Assembly (NCBI GenBank): GCA_026394215.1
Contig: JAPKYR010000197.1
Location: forward strand, 1-36,837
DNA length: 36,837 bases
Reading direction: 5' to 3'
From: a bacterium
GTDB taxonomy: Bacteria; JAJVIF01; JAPKYR01
The notes under the pieces were generated by a model. That model did not search any database, was not told the DNA's origin, and was given only the letters and a program-made list of their open reading frames with translations. A program made the position numbers and the translations under genes. The stretch's first letter is position 1. Each line of letters opens with the position of its first letter. This document shows, in pieces, positions 1 to 9,320 of the stretch.

Positions 1-1
1 G

Positions 2-445
2 GAAGTGATACGCCGGATTCTCATCGGCACTTTTGTGCTCTCAAGGGGATATTACGAGTCGTATTATCTCAGGGCGCAGAAGGTCAGGGCGAAAGTTCGC
101 GCCGAACTCGATCAGTTATGGAAGGACGTCGACGTAATAATCAATCCGACAACCCCGACGCCGCCGTTCAAGCTTGGATCGGCGATGAATGATCCGATGG
201 ATATGTACAAGGCCGACCGGTTTGTCCTGCTCCAGTCCATGGCGGGAGTGCCGGGAATATCGATCAATGGCGGCTGGACCGATCTTGACGACGATCTTAC
301 GGCAAAAATTGAAAAATCGAGGCAGAAAAATTGCTTCGGAAAACCTGCGACCGCGCTTCCGATCGGGTTACATATAACAGCTCCGCCATTCGCAGAATCG
401 CGGCTGTTCCGCGCGGCCAGGGCTTTCGAAAGGGAGCACGTCTAG
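2..445 (+). CDS. gatA: Amidase, glutamyl/aspartyl-tRNA amidotransferase subunit A, C-terminal part (5' end outside window)
   Basis: Translation contains RGYYESYYLRAQKVR...DVIINPTTPTPPFKLG...AGVPGISINGG...LPIGLHI, typical of the amidase-signature C-terminus; gatB follows directly. Confidence 0.9.
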   Translation, partial: EVIRRILIGTFVLSRGYYESYYLRAQKVRAKVRAELDQLWKDVDVIINPTTPTPPFKLGSAMNDPMDMYKADRFVLLQSMAGVPGISINGGWTDLDDDLTAKIEKSRQKNCFGKPATALPIGLHITAPPFAESRLFRAARAFEREHV

Positions 446-535
446 GATTTTCAAGACCCGCGAAAAAATGACAGGAAACGTACCATGCGTAACGATTTAT
501 TGAGTAGTAAAATAAATATTTAAGATGAATCAGCT

Positions 536-2002
536 ATGAGTACCGAGTATATACCGACAATTGGAATCGAGGTTCATGCCCAGCTTGAAACGAAGGCCAA
601 GATGTTCTGCCCTTGTTCAACGCATTACGGGGATCAGCCGAATTCCCATGTCTGTCCGGTGTGCATGGGTATGCCCGGAAGCCTTCCGAGGGTTAACCGT
701 CAGGCGGTGATTCTCGGTCTTATAGCTGCCCGCGCAATGAGATGCACCATACCTCAGACGGCTCAGTTCTCAAGAAAACATTATTTCTATCCCGATCTTC
801 CCAAGGGTTATCAGATCACGATGTATCAGTACCCGATCGGGACCGATGGAGTTTTTGAGCTTCTGAACGAGCAAGATAAAATCGATGCGGGAATTGAAAT
901 CGAGCGCGTTCATCTTGAGGAAGACAGCGGCAAATTGATTCATGACGCTCAGCATGGAAGCCTGATCGACTTCAATCGCGCCGGAATTCCGCTTCTGGAA
1001 ATTGTCACCAAACCGGTATTGAAGTCGTCGCGCGATACTGTGCGATATCTGAAAGAGCTGAAGCGTACTTTAAGGTTTCTCGGAATATCCGACGTCAATA
1101 TGGAAGAGGGAAGTTTCAGGTGCGAGGTGAATATTTCCGTACATCTGTCCGATACCGAGGAATTCGGGACGAAGGTTGAAGTTAAGAATCTGAACAGTTT
1201 CCGGGCGGTTGAGCGGAGCATAGATTATGAGATCAAGCGCCAGATTGGAGACCTGAAAAAAGGTATTCCGATTCAGCATGAAACGCGCGGCTGGGATGAA
1301 AAGGAAGAAAAAACCGTTCATCAGCGTTACAAGGAAGGCGCGGCAGATTATCGCTATTTCCCGGAACCTGATTTACCCGACCTGTTAATCGACGGAGAAG
1401 TACTTGACGAGTCTGCGTTCGACCTTGAGGACATTCCGGTCAGGCGCGTACGTGCATTGATCGGACGATTCGGAGTATCATCGTATGGCGCCGACCTTCT
1501 GATGTCCGGTACAGGTTCCCCGGAGGATAATCCGTACTTTATCGCGGACTTTTTTGTGGAAGCGGTCCATACTCACGGCGCGCAGGGTACTCAAACCGCG
1601 AATCTGATGATTGGGCCGATATTCGAATACCTGAAAAAAACCCGAAAGTCTCTGGATCAGACCGAGCTTACGCCTAAGAAACTCGCGCAGGTTGTTAAGA
1701 TGGTTGCGAAAGATGAACTTTCAAGCGCGAGCGCCAGGATGGTAATCGATGTAATCCTTGAGTGGGGCGGGGGGGTCATGGATGTTGTGAAGCGCGAGGG
1801 TTTGAGCGAGGTTACGGATGAGGATGAATTAACCAAACTGGTGAAACAGGTAATAGAGGAAAATCAACAGGTGGTGGAGCAGATTCGGAAAGGAAAAGTT
1901 AACGCGATCGGCGCGCTGGTCGGGGTTGCGATGAAAAAAAGCGGTGGGCAGGCGAATCCTAAACTGGTCAATGAAAAGTTTCAGGAATTGTTGCTGAAGT
2001 AA
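536..2002 (+). CDS. gatB: Aspartyl/glutamyl-tRNA(Asn/Gln) amidotransferase subunit B
   Basis: IGIEVHAQLETKAKMFCPC..., CPVCMGMPGSLPRVN, SFRCEVNISV, KVEVKNLNSFRAVERSIDYEI and a C-terminal GatB/YqeY region; adjacent to gatA. Confidence 0.97.
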   Translation: MSTEYIPTIGIEVHAQLETKAKMFCPCSTHYGDQPNSHVCPVCMGMPGSLPRVNRQAVILGLIAARAMRCTIPQTAQFSRKHYFYPDLPKGYQITMYQYPIGTDGVFELLNEQDKIDAGIEIERVHLEEDSGKLIHDAQHGSLIDFNRAGIPLLEIVTKPVLKSSRDTVRYLKELKRTLRFLGISDVNMEEGSFRCEVNISVHLSDTEEFGTKVEVKNLNSFRAVERSIDYEIKRQIGDLKKGIPIQHETRGWDEKEEKTVHQRYKEGAADYRYFPEPDLPDLLIDGEVLDESAFDLEDIPVRRVRALIGRFGVSSYGADLLMSGTGSPEDNPYFIADFFVEAVHTHGAQGTQTANLMIGPIFEYLKKTRKSLDQTELTPKKLAQVVKMVAKDELSSASARMVIDVILEWGGGVMDVVKREGLSEVTDEDELTKLVKQVIEENQQVVEQIRKGKVNAIGALVGVAMKKSGGQANPKLVNEKFQELLLK

Positions 2003-2031
2003 AATCCGTACGGATTGGAGCGGGCAAGAAC

Positions 2032-2721
2032 ATGGCTGAGTATGGACATTTAAAGCGCGTACCCATGGTGACAGTGAAACGGTTAAGCCGATACCTGAGA
2101 GCGCTTGAAAAGTTTCAGGAAAAGGGATTCGAGACCGTATCAAGCGAGGAGCTTGCGGGCGAACTTAACGTGAAACCGTCGCAGCTTCGCAAGGACCTTG
2201 CTTATTTCGGCGAGTTCGGTACGCGCGGAATGGGATACAGTATTCCGAAGCTGGCCGAGGAGCTCAGGCGAATTCTCGGGCTTCATCGCCAGTGGGCAAT
2301 CGCGATAATCGGCGTTGGAAATCTTGGAACGGCCTTATTGAGATACAAGGGTTTGAATGAGAAGGGATTCAGGATTGCGGCTCTTCTGGATGACGACCCG
2401 GAAAAAGTGGGAAGCTCCCGGTCGGGAGTTCACATATTTCACATAGACGATCTTCCTAATCTTGTTAAGGAGAAAAATATTCAGATCGCGATTCTCACAG
2501 TCCCCGCTCCGGCGGCAAGGGCGGTGGCCGATCTTGCGGTGAAATCCGGGATCAAGGCGATTCTGAATTTCGCGCCGGTCAGCATAAAAGCCCCGCCGGA
2601 TATAGCGGTAATGCATGTGGATATTTCGAGCGAATTAAAGATACTCTCCCACCATCTTGCCGAGTTGGATCTATCCGGAGAGACAGTCGGTTATCCCATT
2701 GTTGAGGATAATGGAGAATAG
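2032..2721 (+). CDS. rex: Redox-sensing transcriptional repressor Rex
   Basis: Winged-helix N-terminus (VTVKRLSRYLRALEKFQEKGFETVSSEELAGELNVKPSQLRKDLAYFGEFGTRGMGY) followed by Rossmann GVGNLGTALLRY and NFAPVSI. Confidence 0.95.
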   Translation: MAEYGHLKRVPMVTVKRLSRYLRALEKFQEKGFETVSSEELAGELNVKPSQLRKDLAYFGEFGTRGMGYSIPKLAEELRRILGLHRQWAIAIIGVGNLGTALLRYKGLNEKGFRIAALLDDDPEKVGSSRSGVHIFHIDDLPNLVKEKNIQIAILTVPAPAARAVADLAVKSGIKAILNFAPVSIKAPPDIAVMHVDISSELKILSHHLAELDLSGETVGYPIVEDNGE

Positions 2722-2766
2722 CTTTAAAGAATAAAATACTGAACCGTGCACCATCAAAGCATTTTT

Positions 2767-2845
2767 AGCAAATCCCGGATAGCAGCTACCCTCCGCTAAC
2801 GCTCCGGGATAGCTGCTACCGGGATTTGGCTACCGGGATTTGCCA
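2767..2845. repeat. Intergenic palindrome with tandem 3' arm (AAATCCCGG-A-TAGCAGCTA ... TAGCTGCTACCGGGATTT GGCTACCGGGATTTGCC)
   Basis: Arm 2770-2788 is complementary to 2810-2827 with one bulged base. GCTACCGGGATTT is present twice in tandem (2815-2827 and 2829-2841). Confidence 0.8.
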
Positions 2846-2929
2846 ATGATGATACACTCAGAATGCGCTTAATAAATAATAAATGCCCGAATCAAAGAGG
2901 AAATAAAGACCTGAATACAGGTCACGGTT

Positions 2930-4504
2930 ATGGAAAATGATAAATTAACCGACGGCAACAAAGATGAAGGTAATCCGGATGAAAGTTACGGTCTGATAGA
3001 CCTTTTTCTTCAGGCGTTGATAGAGATCCCGAGACTGATGCGATCGCTGAAATTCGCGATCTGGGTGATTGTCATCCTCGCTATTTTCACCCTTATAGGG
3101 ACGATTCTTCCGCAACTGCATTTGTCGAACGATCCCATTGAATTCGGGCGCATATATGCGAATCTGTTCCATGTGGATGCGTCCGACGGCGTGAACAGCT
3201 TCAAGGAATTCCTGTACAACACCTTCATAGTCAGGCTTGAGTTGTACGATATTTTCGAGAGCGGGCTTTATTTCACGCTTATGGCGGTTCTGGCGATATC
3301 GTCTTTATTATGCGCATGGGACCGGTTTTTCGTCAGCCGAAGGCTGTTGAAACTGATCAGGCCGAAAATCGGCAGCGACAGCATAATGAAGATGAAGCAT
3401 TCTGGGAGCGGGTCTGTCGCTGGTGAAATCGAACCTGTAAGCGCGATGGTCAGGAAGGCAGTCGGAAAACGAGGATTCCAGATCTTCGATGAAGTTGGAG
3501 AAGACGGCACAACGTGGTTTTTCGTACGCAAGAATTCATTTTTCCATATCGTATCGGTAATTTTTCACGCGTCGCTCGCGCTGATCCTTGTCGGCGGGAT
3601 TATCGGCGACAACAGGATCGCGGGATATGATGGCGTGATGGCACTCCAGGAAGGGGAGATGCGGAGTATCGCGAATGAAAAACACCTGGAGGAACTCGCT
3701 TCCCAAAATAATACCCGGTACGAACCCCAGTCCAACGCGTCAATCGTGCTGGTCGAGTACTGGAACGTCTACCGTGAACGCGATTTTCCCGGGATCGATC
3801 CCGAAACCGGATTCCCTGTAGATTATCACGGCATGCCGTCGGACTATATGAGCCACCTCCAGATTGTAAAACCCGACCCAGATGGCAACAGCCAGGTTTT
3901 AATGGATAAGACGATAGAGGTCAACCGTCCCCTTCGATACATGGGTGTTTCATATTTCCAGTCATCGGTTAATGCGAAGCTTAGTTTTTCGGTCTACGGA
4001 GAGGATCAGCGAAGGACGCAATTGGAAACATACATGGATCAGCCTATGGAGATTCCACAGCTTGGGATTGTTGTTACAGTCACATCTGCTGATTTTGTTG
4101 GCGGCGTATATGAATCAAACGACGGAACGCAAACGGATCTTCCATTCACGGTCAGGCTGGTTGATTATGGCAGCTCCGAAATGGGTGGTCCGATTCTCGT
4201 TGGCTATGTATCGGAGGGAATGCCAATAACCGTGGGGGGAGTCGAAATATCCCTCGATTCCGTCACTGAGTACACGATCCTTCAATATGTCCATGACCCC
4301 GGGTTAATATTCGCATATATTGGCGGGTTATTGCTGATAATCGGGCTTACAGTCGCCCTGTATTTCCCATACCGGATGGGGAGGATAAGCCTTGTCCCTT
4401 CAGGCAAAGGCGTGAAATATGCTGTCGGAGGGAACTGGTCGGGATTTCCGGAAATAATCGGCGCGATTCTTAAAAGCTCTGAAACAATGGAAACAAAAAA
4501 GTAA
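2930..4504 (+). CDS. ResB-like cytochrome c biogenesis protein
   Basis: Multiple TM segments, SLKFAIWVIVILAIFTLIGTILPQ start, large periplasmic region with NRPLRYMGVSYFQSS, and C-terminal TM (DPGLIFAYIGGLLLIIGLTVALYFPYR). Confidence 0.88.
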   Translation: MENDKLTDGNKDEGNPDESYGLIDLFLQALIEIPRLMRSLKFAIWVIVILAIFTLIGTILPQLHLSNDPIEFGRIYANLFHVDASDGVNSFKEFLYNTFIVRLELYDIFESGLYFTLMAVLAISSLLCAWDRFFVSRRLLKLIRPKIGSDSIMKMKHSGSGSVAGEIEPVSAMVRKAVGKRGFQIFDEVGEDGTTWFFVRKNSFFHIVSVIFHASLALILVGGIIGDNRIAGYDGVMALQEGEMRSIANEKHLEELASQNNTRYEPQSNASIVLVEYWNVYRERDFPGIDPETGFPVDYHGMPSDYMSHLQIVKPDPDGNSQVLMDKTIEVNRPLRYMGVSYFQSSVNAKLSFSVYGEDQRRTQLETYMDQPMEIPQLGIVVTVTSADFVGGVYESNDGTQTDLPFTVRLVDYGSSEMGGPILVGYVSEGMPITVGGVEISLDSVTEYTILQYVHDPGLIFAYIGGLLLIIGLTVALYFPYRMGRISLVPSGKGVKYAVGGNWSGFPEIIGAILKSSETMETKK

Positions 4505-4575
4505 AAGAGGTAAAAATTTTCCGGATGGAAATTAAAAATGGCTTGAATCAGCCTATTCGTAAAGCATTATTGTGT

Positions 4576-4581
4576 TATAAT
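4576..4581 (+). promoter_or_regulatory. Candidate -10 element (TGTTATAAT) upstream of the polyprenyl synthase gene
   Basis: TATAAT about 20 nt upstream of ATG 4603; the same GTGTTATAAT string occurs upstream of the zinc-ribbon gene at 10653. No strong -35. Confidence 0.4.
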
Positions 4582-4602
4582 CCGAATTTGAGTATTTAAT
4601 CT

Positions 4603-5658
4603 ATGGATGCATCATTGAAACCGGACATCATGGAGTCTAAAGATACTGTCCCGAACCGTTCTTTGAAGGAAGAAGAAAAGAGCCAGTATTATTTTACGCA
4701 TGATTCCCTGGTCGGGGAGATGCTCCAGCATGTGGAAAACCTGCTAAGCGAGACAGTGCGTTCCGACAACCCGATGATGGATTCCATCGGGCGGCATATG
4801 CTGTTCGGTTACGCGAAACGTCTCCGTCCGATTTTCATTCTTCTAAGCCAGAAATTATTTGTCGATGAACTGCTTCCCGGTACTATCGATTGCGCGGCGG
4901 CTGCCGAATTGATCCATAGCGCAAGCCTGTTCCATGACGATGTTATAGACGGTTCGGGGACGCGGAAAGGTAAAAAGTCCGCGAATTCAGTCTGGGGAAA
5001 TAAAAGCGCAGTGATAATGGGCGACCATTTCTTCGTTCTTGCTTACACGTTAATTTCGCGCCAGAAGGATATCAGGATCATCGACTTTTTCGTGGATTTA
5101 TGTAGGAATTTGTCTGAAGGGCTGATGCAGGAAATCACCTATACCGGGGACTTGCAGGTTTCCGAGCGGACACACCTCGAAATCATCAAATTGAAAACGG
5201 CAAGCTTCTTTCAATTCGCCATGAGAATCGGGGGTTACCTTGCCGGGGCCGAATCGACCTACAGGGAAAAGCTCGAGGGATTCGGTTTGAATTTCGGGCT
5301 TGCATTCCAGTTATCGGACGATCTTCTCGATCTTTTTGCGGATCCCGGGGCAACCGGAAAACCCCGTGGATCGGATATCAGGGGCAGGATTTATACAATC
5401 CCGGTTATCCATGCGCTGGCATCGAACACAAAGTTCACCGAAAAATACCTGCCGGTACTCGAACAGGGTGATATCTCAACCGGCGCAATCGACGAAATAT
5501 CCAATTTTTTAAAATCGAACGGCTCATTAATATACGCTCAGTCGCTGGTCAAAAAGCATGCGGATATCGCCTACGGGTATCTTGAGCAACTTCCGGATTG
5601 CCAGGCGGCATTGAGTTTCAGAAGCATGCTCGACAACATCGTATCCCGCGAATTTTAA
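4603..5658 (+). CDS. Polyprenyl (isoprenyl) diphosphate synthase
   Basis: First Asp-rich motif in SASLFHDDVIDGSGTRKGKKSANSVWGNKSAVIMGDHFF; second in LAFQLSDDLLDLFADP; KTASFFQFA. Confidence 0.95.
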   Translation: MDASLKPDIMESKDTVPNRSLKEEEKSQYYFTHDSLVGEMLQHVENLLSETVRSDNPMMDSIGRHMLFGYAKRLRPIFILLSQKLFVDELLPGTIDCAAAAELIHSASLFHDDVIDGSGTRKGKKSANSVWGNKSAVIMGDHFFVLAYTLISRQKDIRIIDFFVDLCRNLSEGLMQEITYTGDLQVSERTHLEIIKLKTASFFQFAMRIGGYLAGAESTYREKLEGFGLNFGLAFQLSDDLLDLFADPGATGKPRGSDIRGRIYTIPVIHALASNTKFTEKYLPVLEQGDISTGAIDEISNFLKSNGSLIYAQSLVKKHADIAYGYLEQLPDCQAALSFRSMLDNIVSREF

Positions 5659-5667
5659 ACTGGTTCG

Positions 5668-5817
5668 CTACTCCATTTTGAAGCCGGTTGGCATATGCCA
5701 GAACCTCGGGCATATCTGCACGACAAAATCCTCCGATTTATAAATAGGGAAACAGATCGCCGCATTCTGAGGATCTCTTTGTGTACCGTCCTTATCATGT
5801 TCCGGAGCGGGTGACAT
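5668..5817 (-). CDS. Possible 49-aa small ORF (MSPAPEHDKDGTQRDPQNAAICFPIYKSEDFVVQICPRFWHMPTGFKME)
   Basis: Uninterrupted minus-strand ATG-TAG ORF starting about 22 nt after the stop of the 5840..6562 gene; below the length cutoff of the supplied ORF track. No clear RBS. Confidence 0.3.
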   Translation of the reverse strand: MSPAPEHDKDGTQRDPQNAAICFPIYKSEDFVVQICPRFWHMPTGFKME

Positions 5818-5839
5818 TGTATGGACAATCTACCAGAAA

Positions 5840-6562
5840 TTAGTCCGAAATGCGGTATTTTTGCCTTGAATTTAGAATTCCAAATATGATAAAAATTATC
5901 CCAACCAGCGCGTAAGAAAGAGCATGGATCGTTATCGGATCCACGACTAGCGCGCTAATAACTATGAGAATTCCCGGAATGATCAGCGATTGTGAAGACG
6001 GATGCCTGCTACCCGCCGAAATCAAACCGCACAGGAAAATAATCGTGGGGGTGAGGGTCACACCGAACGACGTCGGAAAGCCATAAGTGAAAAGCGATTG
6101 AATTGTACTGCCGGGATACGGAACGAACGGGCTCCATATAGCCGCGAACGCTACTGCAAGCCCGAACCATTGCCTGAAATTCGGCTTTGATGCGGTCCAT
6201 GATTCGGGGCTGAAATGGTCGAACCCGATTAGTTTTTTGTAATAGTCAAAGATCAAAAATCCTATCGCTCCGGCACTGATGATTATCCCTGCCAGCCCCG
6301 ACCTTACCAGGAAAGCTTTCATGTTCAGCATTGGGTCTTCGGATACCCAGCCATATAGAAATGAAATTAATGCCGGAATGACCATCATCGCAAAAAAATA
6401 GATGACGAATATCCATCGAAGGTATCGCCATGCGCGATCCTGATGCCACCATAGCGATAAAAATGCGAACAGGCCGAGTAGTTCAAGAAACAGGCCGATA
6501 TATGCTGCCCTCTCAATCTGCCATGCTATATAGAAGGAAATTTCTTTGCTATTTTCAATCAT
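5840..6562 (-). CDS. Hypothetical multi-pass membrane protein
   Basis: 240 aa with about 6-7 hydrophobic segments; no recognised family. Confidence 0.75.
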   Translation of the reverse strand: MIENSKEISFYIAWQIERAAYIGLFLELLGLFAFLSLWWHQDRAWRYLRWIFVIYFFAMMVIPALISFLYGWVSEDPMLNMKAFLVRSGLAGIIISAGAIGFLIFDYYKKLIGFDHFSPESWTASKPNFRQWFGLAVAFAAIWSPFVPYPGSTIQSLFTYGFPTSFGVTLTPTIIFLCGLISAGSRHPSSQSLIIPGILIVISALVVDPITIHALSYALVGIIFIIFGILNSRQKYRISD

Positions 6563-6644
6563 TATTTATTCAGCATTGCTAATAGCTCTTTAGCGGAATG
6601 ATAGGCTATGGTACCATAATGTTTTCGGAGGGTAAAAATTAAAA

Positions 6645-7697
6645 ATGAAAATCCTTATCGAGCTTTACGATCATCGTTACGAGCTCTGGAATTATCCCGA
6701 ATGGGCTCTGGGCGAGACAAAGGCTCTGGCCTACGACGCCGAAGTCGTGAATGTCGCGAGCGATGAACAACTCAGGGAGCATCTTCCGGACTCCGATGTT
6801 TTTTTCGGGTGGTCGCTTTCCGAGGAAAATTTCGCCCTTGCGAAAAACCTGAAGTGGGTTCATTCAGCGTCCGGCGATATTATCGGACAGCTTTTCCCGT
6901 CGTTCCTGGAAAGCAACGTACGGCTGACCATGTCGAGGGGCACCCGTGCCGCCGCGATCGCCGAACATGCCCTGGGGATGATGCTGTACTTCGCAAGACA
7001 GTTCCATATCTGCGTTCGAAACCAGATGCGCGCACACTGGGCAAGGGGCACCGCATGGGATCATTTCCCGGACTTCAAGGAACTGGTCGGATCCACGCTT
7101 GGAATCATCGGGCTTGGAAGGATCGGGCGCGAGCTTGCTAAACGCGGCCATGCGCTTGGTATGGAAGTTATTGCAACAACCCGTCGCGACCCCAATAACA
7201 AGCCGGATTATATAAATTACCTTGGATCGCCCGAAGATCTCCCATTGCTTCTGGAGGAAAGCGACTTCCTCGTGTGCTGTATACCCGAAACCGGCGATTC
7301 GGACCCAATCATGGGATACGAACAGTTTTCAAAGATGAAAAAGGCATCATATTTTTTCAATGTTGGCCGTGGAAGCGCTGTCAATGAGGACGAGCTGGTC
7401 GAAGCGCTTATGGATCACAAGCTCGCGGGCGCCGGGCTTGATGCATTCCAGCATGAACCGCTTCCGGATGAAAGCTACCTGTGGCGCCTCGAGGGTACCC
7501 TGATCACGCCAAGGATTGCGGGGATCGGGCCTCATTTCTGGGCAAGGACCCATGAAAATTGGTTGAATAACCTTCGTCACTATCTCGCGAATGAACCCCT
7601 CCAGGATGAGATCGACAAGGTGGAATGGAAGCAGAGGATCGCCGCCGGCAGTGGGAAAGGAAATGCAAGCGGTATCAGCGACCATGTAGCAACGTGA
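6645..7697 (+). CDS. D-isomer-specific 2-hydroxyacid dehydrogenase family protein
   Basis: LGIIGLGRIGRELAKRGHALGMEVIATTRR (NAD-binding), FFNVGRGSAVNEDELVEAL, GLDAFQHEPLP; the usual TPH motif reads TPR. Confidence 0.93.
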   Translation: MKILIELYDHRYELWNYPEWALGETKALAYDAEVVNVASDEQLREHLPDSDVFFGWSLSEENFALAKNLKWVHSASGDIIGQLFPSFLESNVRLTMSRGTRAAAIAEHALGMMLYFARQFHICVRNQMRAHWARGTAWDHFPDFKELVGSTLGIIGLGRIGRELAKRGHALGMEVIATTRRDPNNKPDYINYLGSPEDLPLLLEESDFLVCCIPETGDSDPIMGYEQFSKMKKASYFFNVGRGSAVNEDELVEALMDHKLAGAGLDAFQHEPLPDESYLWRLEGTLITPRIAGIGPHFWARTHENWLNNLRHYLANEPLQDEIDKVEWKQRIAAGSGKGNASGISDHVAT

Positions 7698-7733
7698 AAG
7701 CCAATTGACATAAAATTAAATATACACTTACTG

Positions 7734-7764
7734 ACCGTCCTGAGAGAAAAAGGACGGTTTTTTC
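7734..7764 (+). terminator. Rho-independent terminator after the dehydrogenase gene
   Basis: ACCGTCC ... GGACGGT stem followed by TTTTTT. Confidence 0.85.
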
Positions 7765-8225
7765 TGGTGCAGTTTGCGCCGTCAGGTTTTTTGAAATGGT
7801 GCAAAATGCACCTATTAACTTCTCTAAATTAAGTAATAAACAACTTGCTTAATTATTGAAGGTAGCGAGATGCAAGTATTAATCAATGGTTGAAGGTATT
7901 GTACAATGAAACTGGCAGGATTTACCATCAGGGTTGATTTGGCATGGTTTTTGAGTACTTAATATTGTTAAAACATATCGCCATCGATTTAATTTTGAGA
8001 TAAAGGGGTTAGGCGGATCGGAAAATAGTAAATTTAGGCCTATATCTCCTACGTCCGTTCCGGCTGTGGTCTTCCCCGATTCGCAGCCGGATTTTTCGAA
8101 AACCTTTCTAATTACATATATGATCCTCCTTAGCACCTTTTCCCGCTAACGCCCACCACCCCCTGGTGGGCTATCCTTTTCAGGCGCTTGCTAAAGCCCT
8201 CCATTAAGCAATAAAATGGCTCCCT

Positions 8226-9161
8226 GTGTTTATAGAATACAGGCCGGATTTGCTCCCGGAACTTACCGCGGTTTTCACCCGATTCGCTGGCCATACGAGA
8301 GGTTTGGATGGGTTCGGGGAACTGTCTCACTGGGAAGCCGTGTTTGCGCTTCCCGATATCGACCCCCGTCGGGATATTCTGATTATTGCAAAGGATACCC
8401 GGAATTCAGAAAAAGAAATACAGGGGTTTGCATGGCTCTATACGAAATCCGCACCGGATTTTGTGTACCTCCGTGGTCCATATGTCGACCCGGACGTTTC
8501 CGATCTGGAGATGATATTAAAAACAGTCATCGACAGGTCCATCCTGCGGGCAGGAGAATCAGGTTCGGGTTATATTGAAGGCAGATCGCTATTTCCGTCC
8601 TGGGAATCTGCATATATTAAATCCGGATTCACCAGGATGGAAGCTTACCAGCGTTGCCGCTTGTTTCCACTCATTGGCGCGATTCCTGTTTCTGAGATTC
8701 CACCCGGGAGAGAGATTCGGAAGTGGGGCGATTTCAGAGACATTTCAATACTCATGGAGCTTTTTACATCCGCTTTCAAGGATCACTGGGATTATCAGCC
8801 GCCCAAAAAGGAGGAGTGGGAGGAAATTATTCAGGGGAAATTATTCGATCCCGCGATACTCCTTACGGCGTTCGAGGGAAAGAAAGCGGTCGGTTATATT
8901 TTCGGCCAGGCGATGCCCGATTATTCAAATCATGCGGTACGGATGGCCTACCTGGTTTCTATAGGGGTTCACCCGGATCATCAGGGTGCGGGATGGGGCA
9001 GGGCGCTTCTGACCCGCTGGCTGAGGGGAGTATATGAAAGCGGAGCGCGAGCGGTGGAGCTTGATGTCGACGCGGAAAATACAGGGGCATTGGCGTTGTA
9101 CAAGAGCCTTGGGTTACGCTTTATAAGGCAGGAGGATGTGTACAGAAAGTATTTTCATTAA
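8226..9161 (+). CDS. GNAT-family N-acetyltransferase, probably two GNAT repeats (GTG start)
   Basis: C-terminal half has VSIGVHPDHQGAGWGRALLTRWL and VELDVDAENTGALALYKSLGLRFIRQEDVYRKYF; the N-terminal half looks like a degenerate GNAT. Confidence 0.85.
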   Translation: MFIEYRPDLLPELTAVFTRFAGHTRGLDGFGELSHWEAVFALPDIDPRRDILIIAKDTRNSEKEIQGFAWLYTKSAPDFVYLRGPYVDPDVSDLEMILKTVIDRSILRAGESGSGYIEGRSLFPSWESAYIKSGFTRMEAYQRCRLFPLIGAIPVSEIPPGREIRKWGDFRDISILMELFTSAFKDHWDYQPPKKEEWEEIIQGKLFDPAILLTAFEGKKAVGYIFGQAMPDYSNHAVRMAYLVSIGVHPDHQGAGWGRALLTRWLRGVYESGARAVELDVDAENTGALALYKSLGLRFIRQEDVYRKYFH

Positions 9162-9235
9162 GTTTTCAGGCAAGGTGGAAACGGGATAAACGGTTTGCAT
9201 TGATAGCTATAGCTTGTTATTATCTTTTTTTCAAT

Positions 9236-9289
9236 ACCTCACCCCCGTTCCCCCTCTCCACGATGTGGAGAGGGGGCAGGGGGTGAGGT
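9236..9289. repeat. CCTCACCCCC/GGGGGTGAGG palindrome, copy 1
   Basis: acctcacccccgttccccctctccacgatgtggagagggggcagggggtgaggt; near-perfect inverted repeat, with a second copy at 30806-30860. Confidence 0.9.
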
Positions 9290-9320
9290 CAGCCAATATC
9301 AATCGAACAGGAGACATTGA

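Noticed and set aside
2722-2929. Rex operator (TTGTGA...TCACAA) between rex and resB
   Set aside because: No sequence close to the consensus was found by eye.
7940-7955. Possible sigma54 promoter TGGCATGGTTTTTGAG
   Set aside because: The essential -12 GC reads GA, and no convincing gene begins just downstream.
7879-8330. ORFs 7879..8136 and 8130..8330 on the minus strand
   Set aside because: No recognisable family, no RBS, and the latter overlaps the well-supported GNAT gene.
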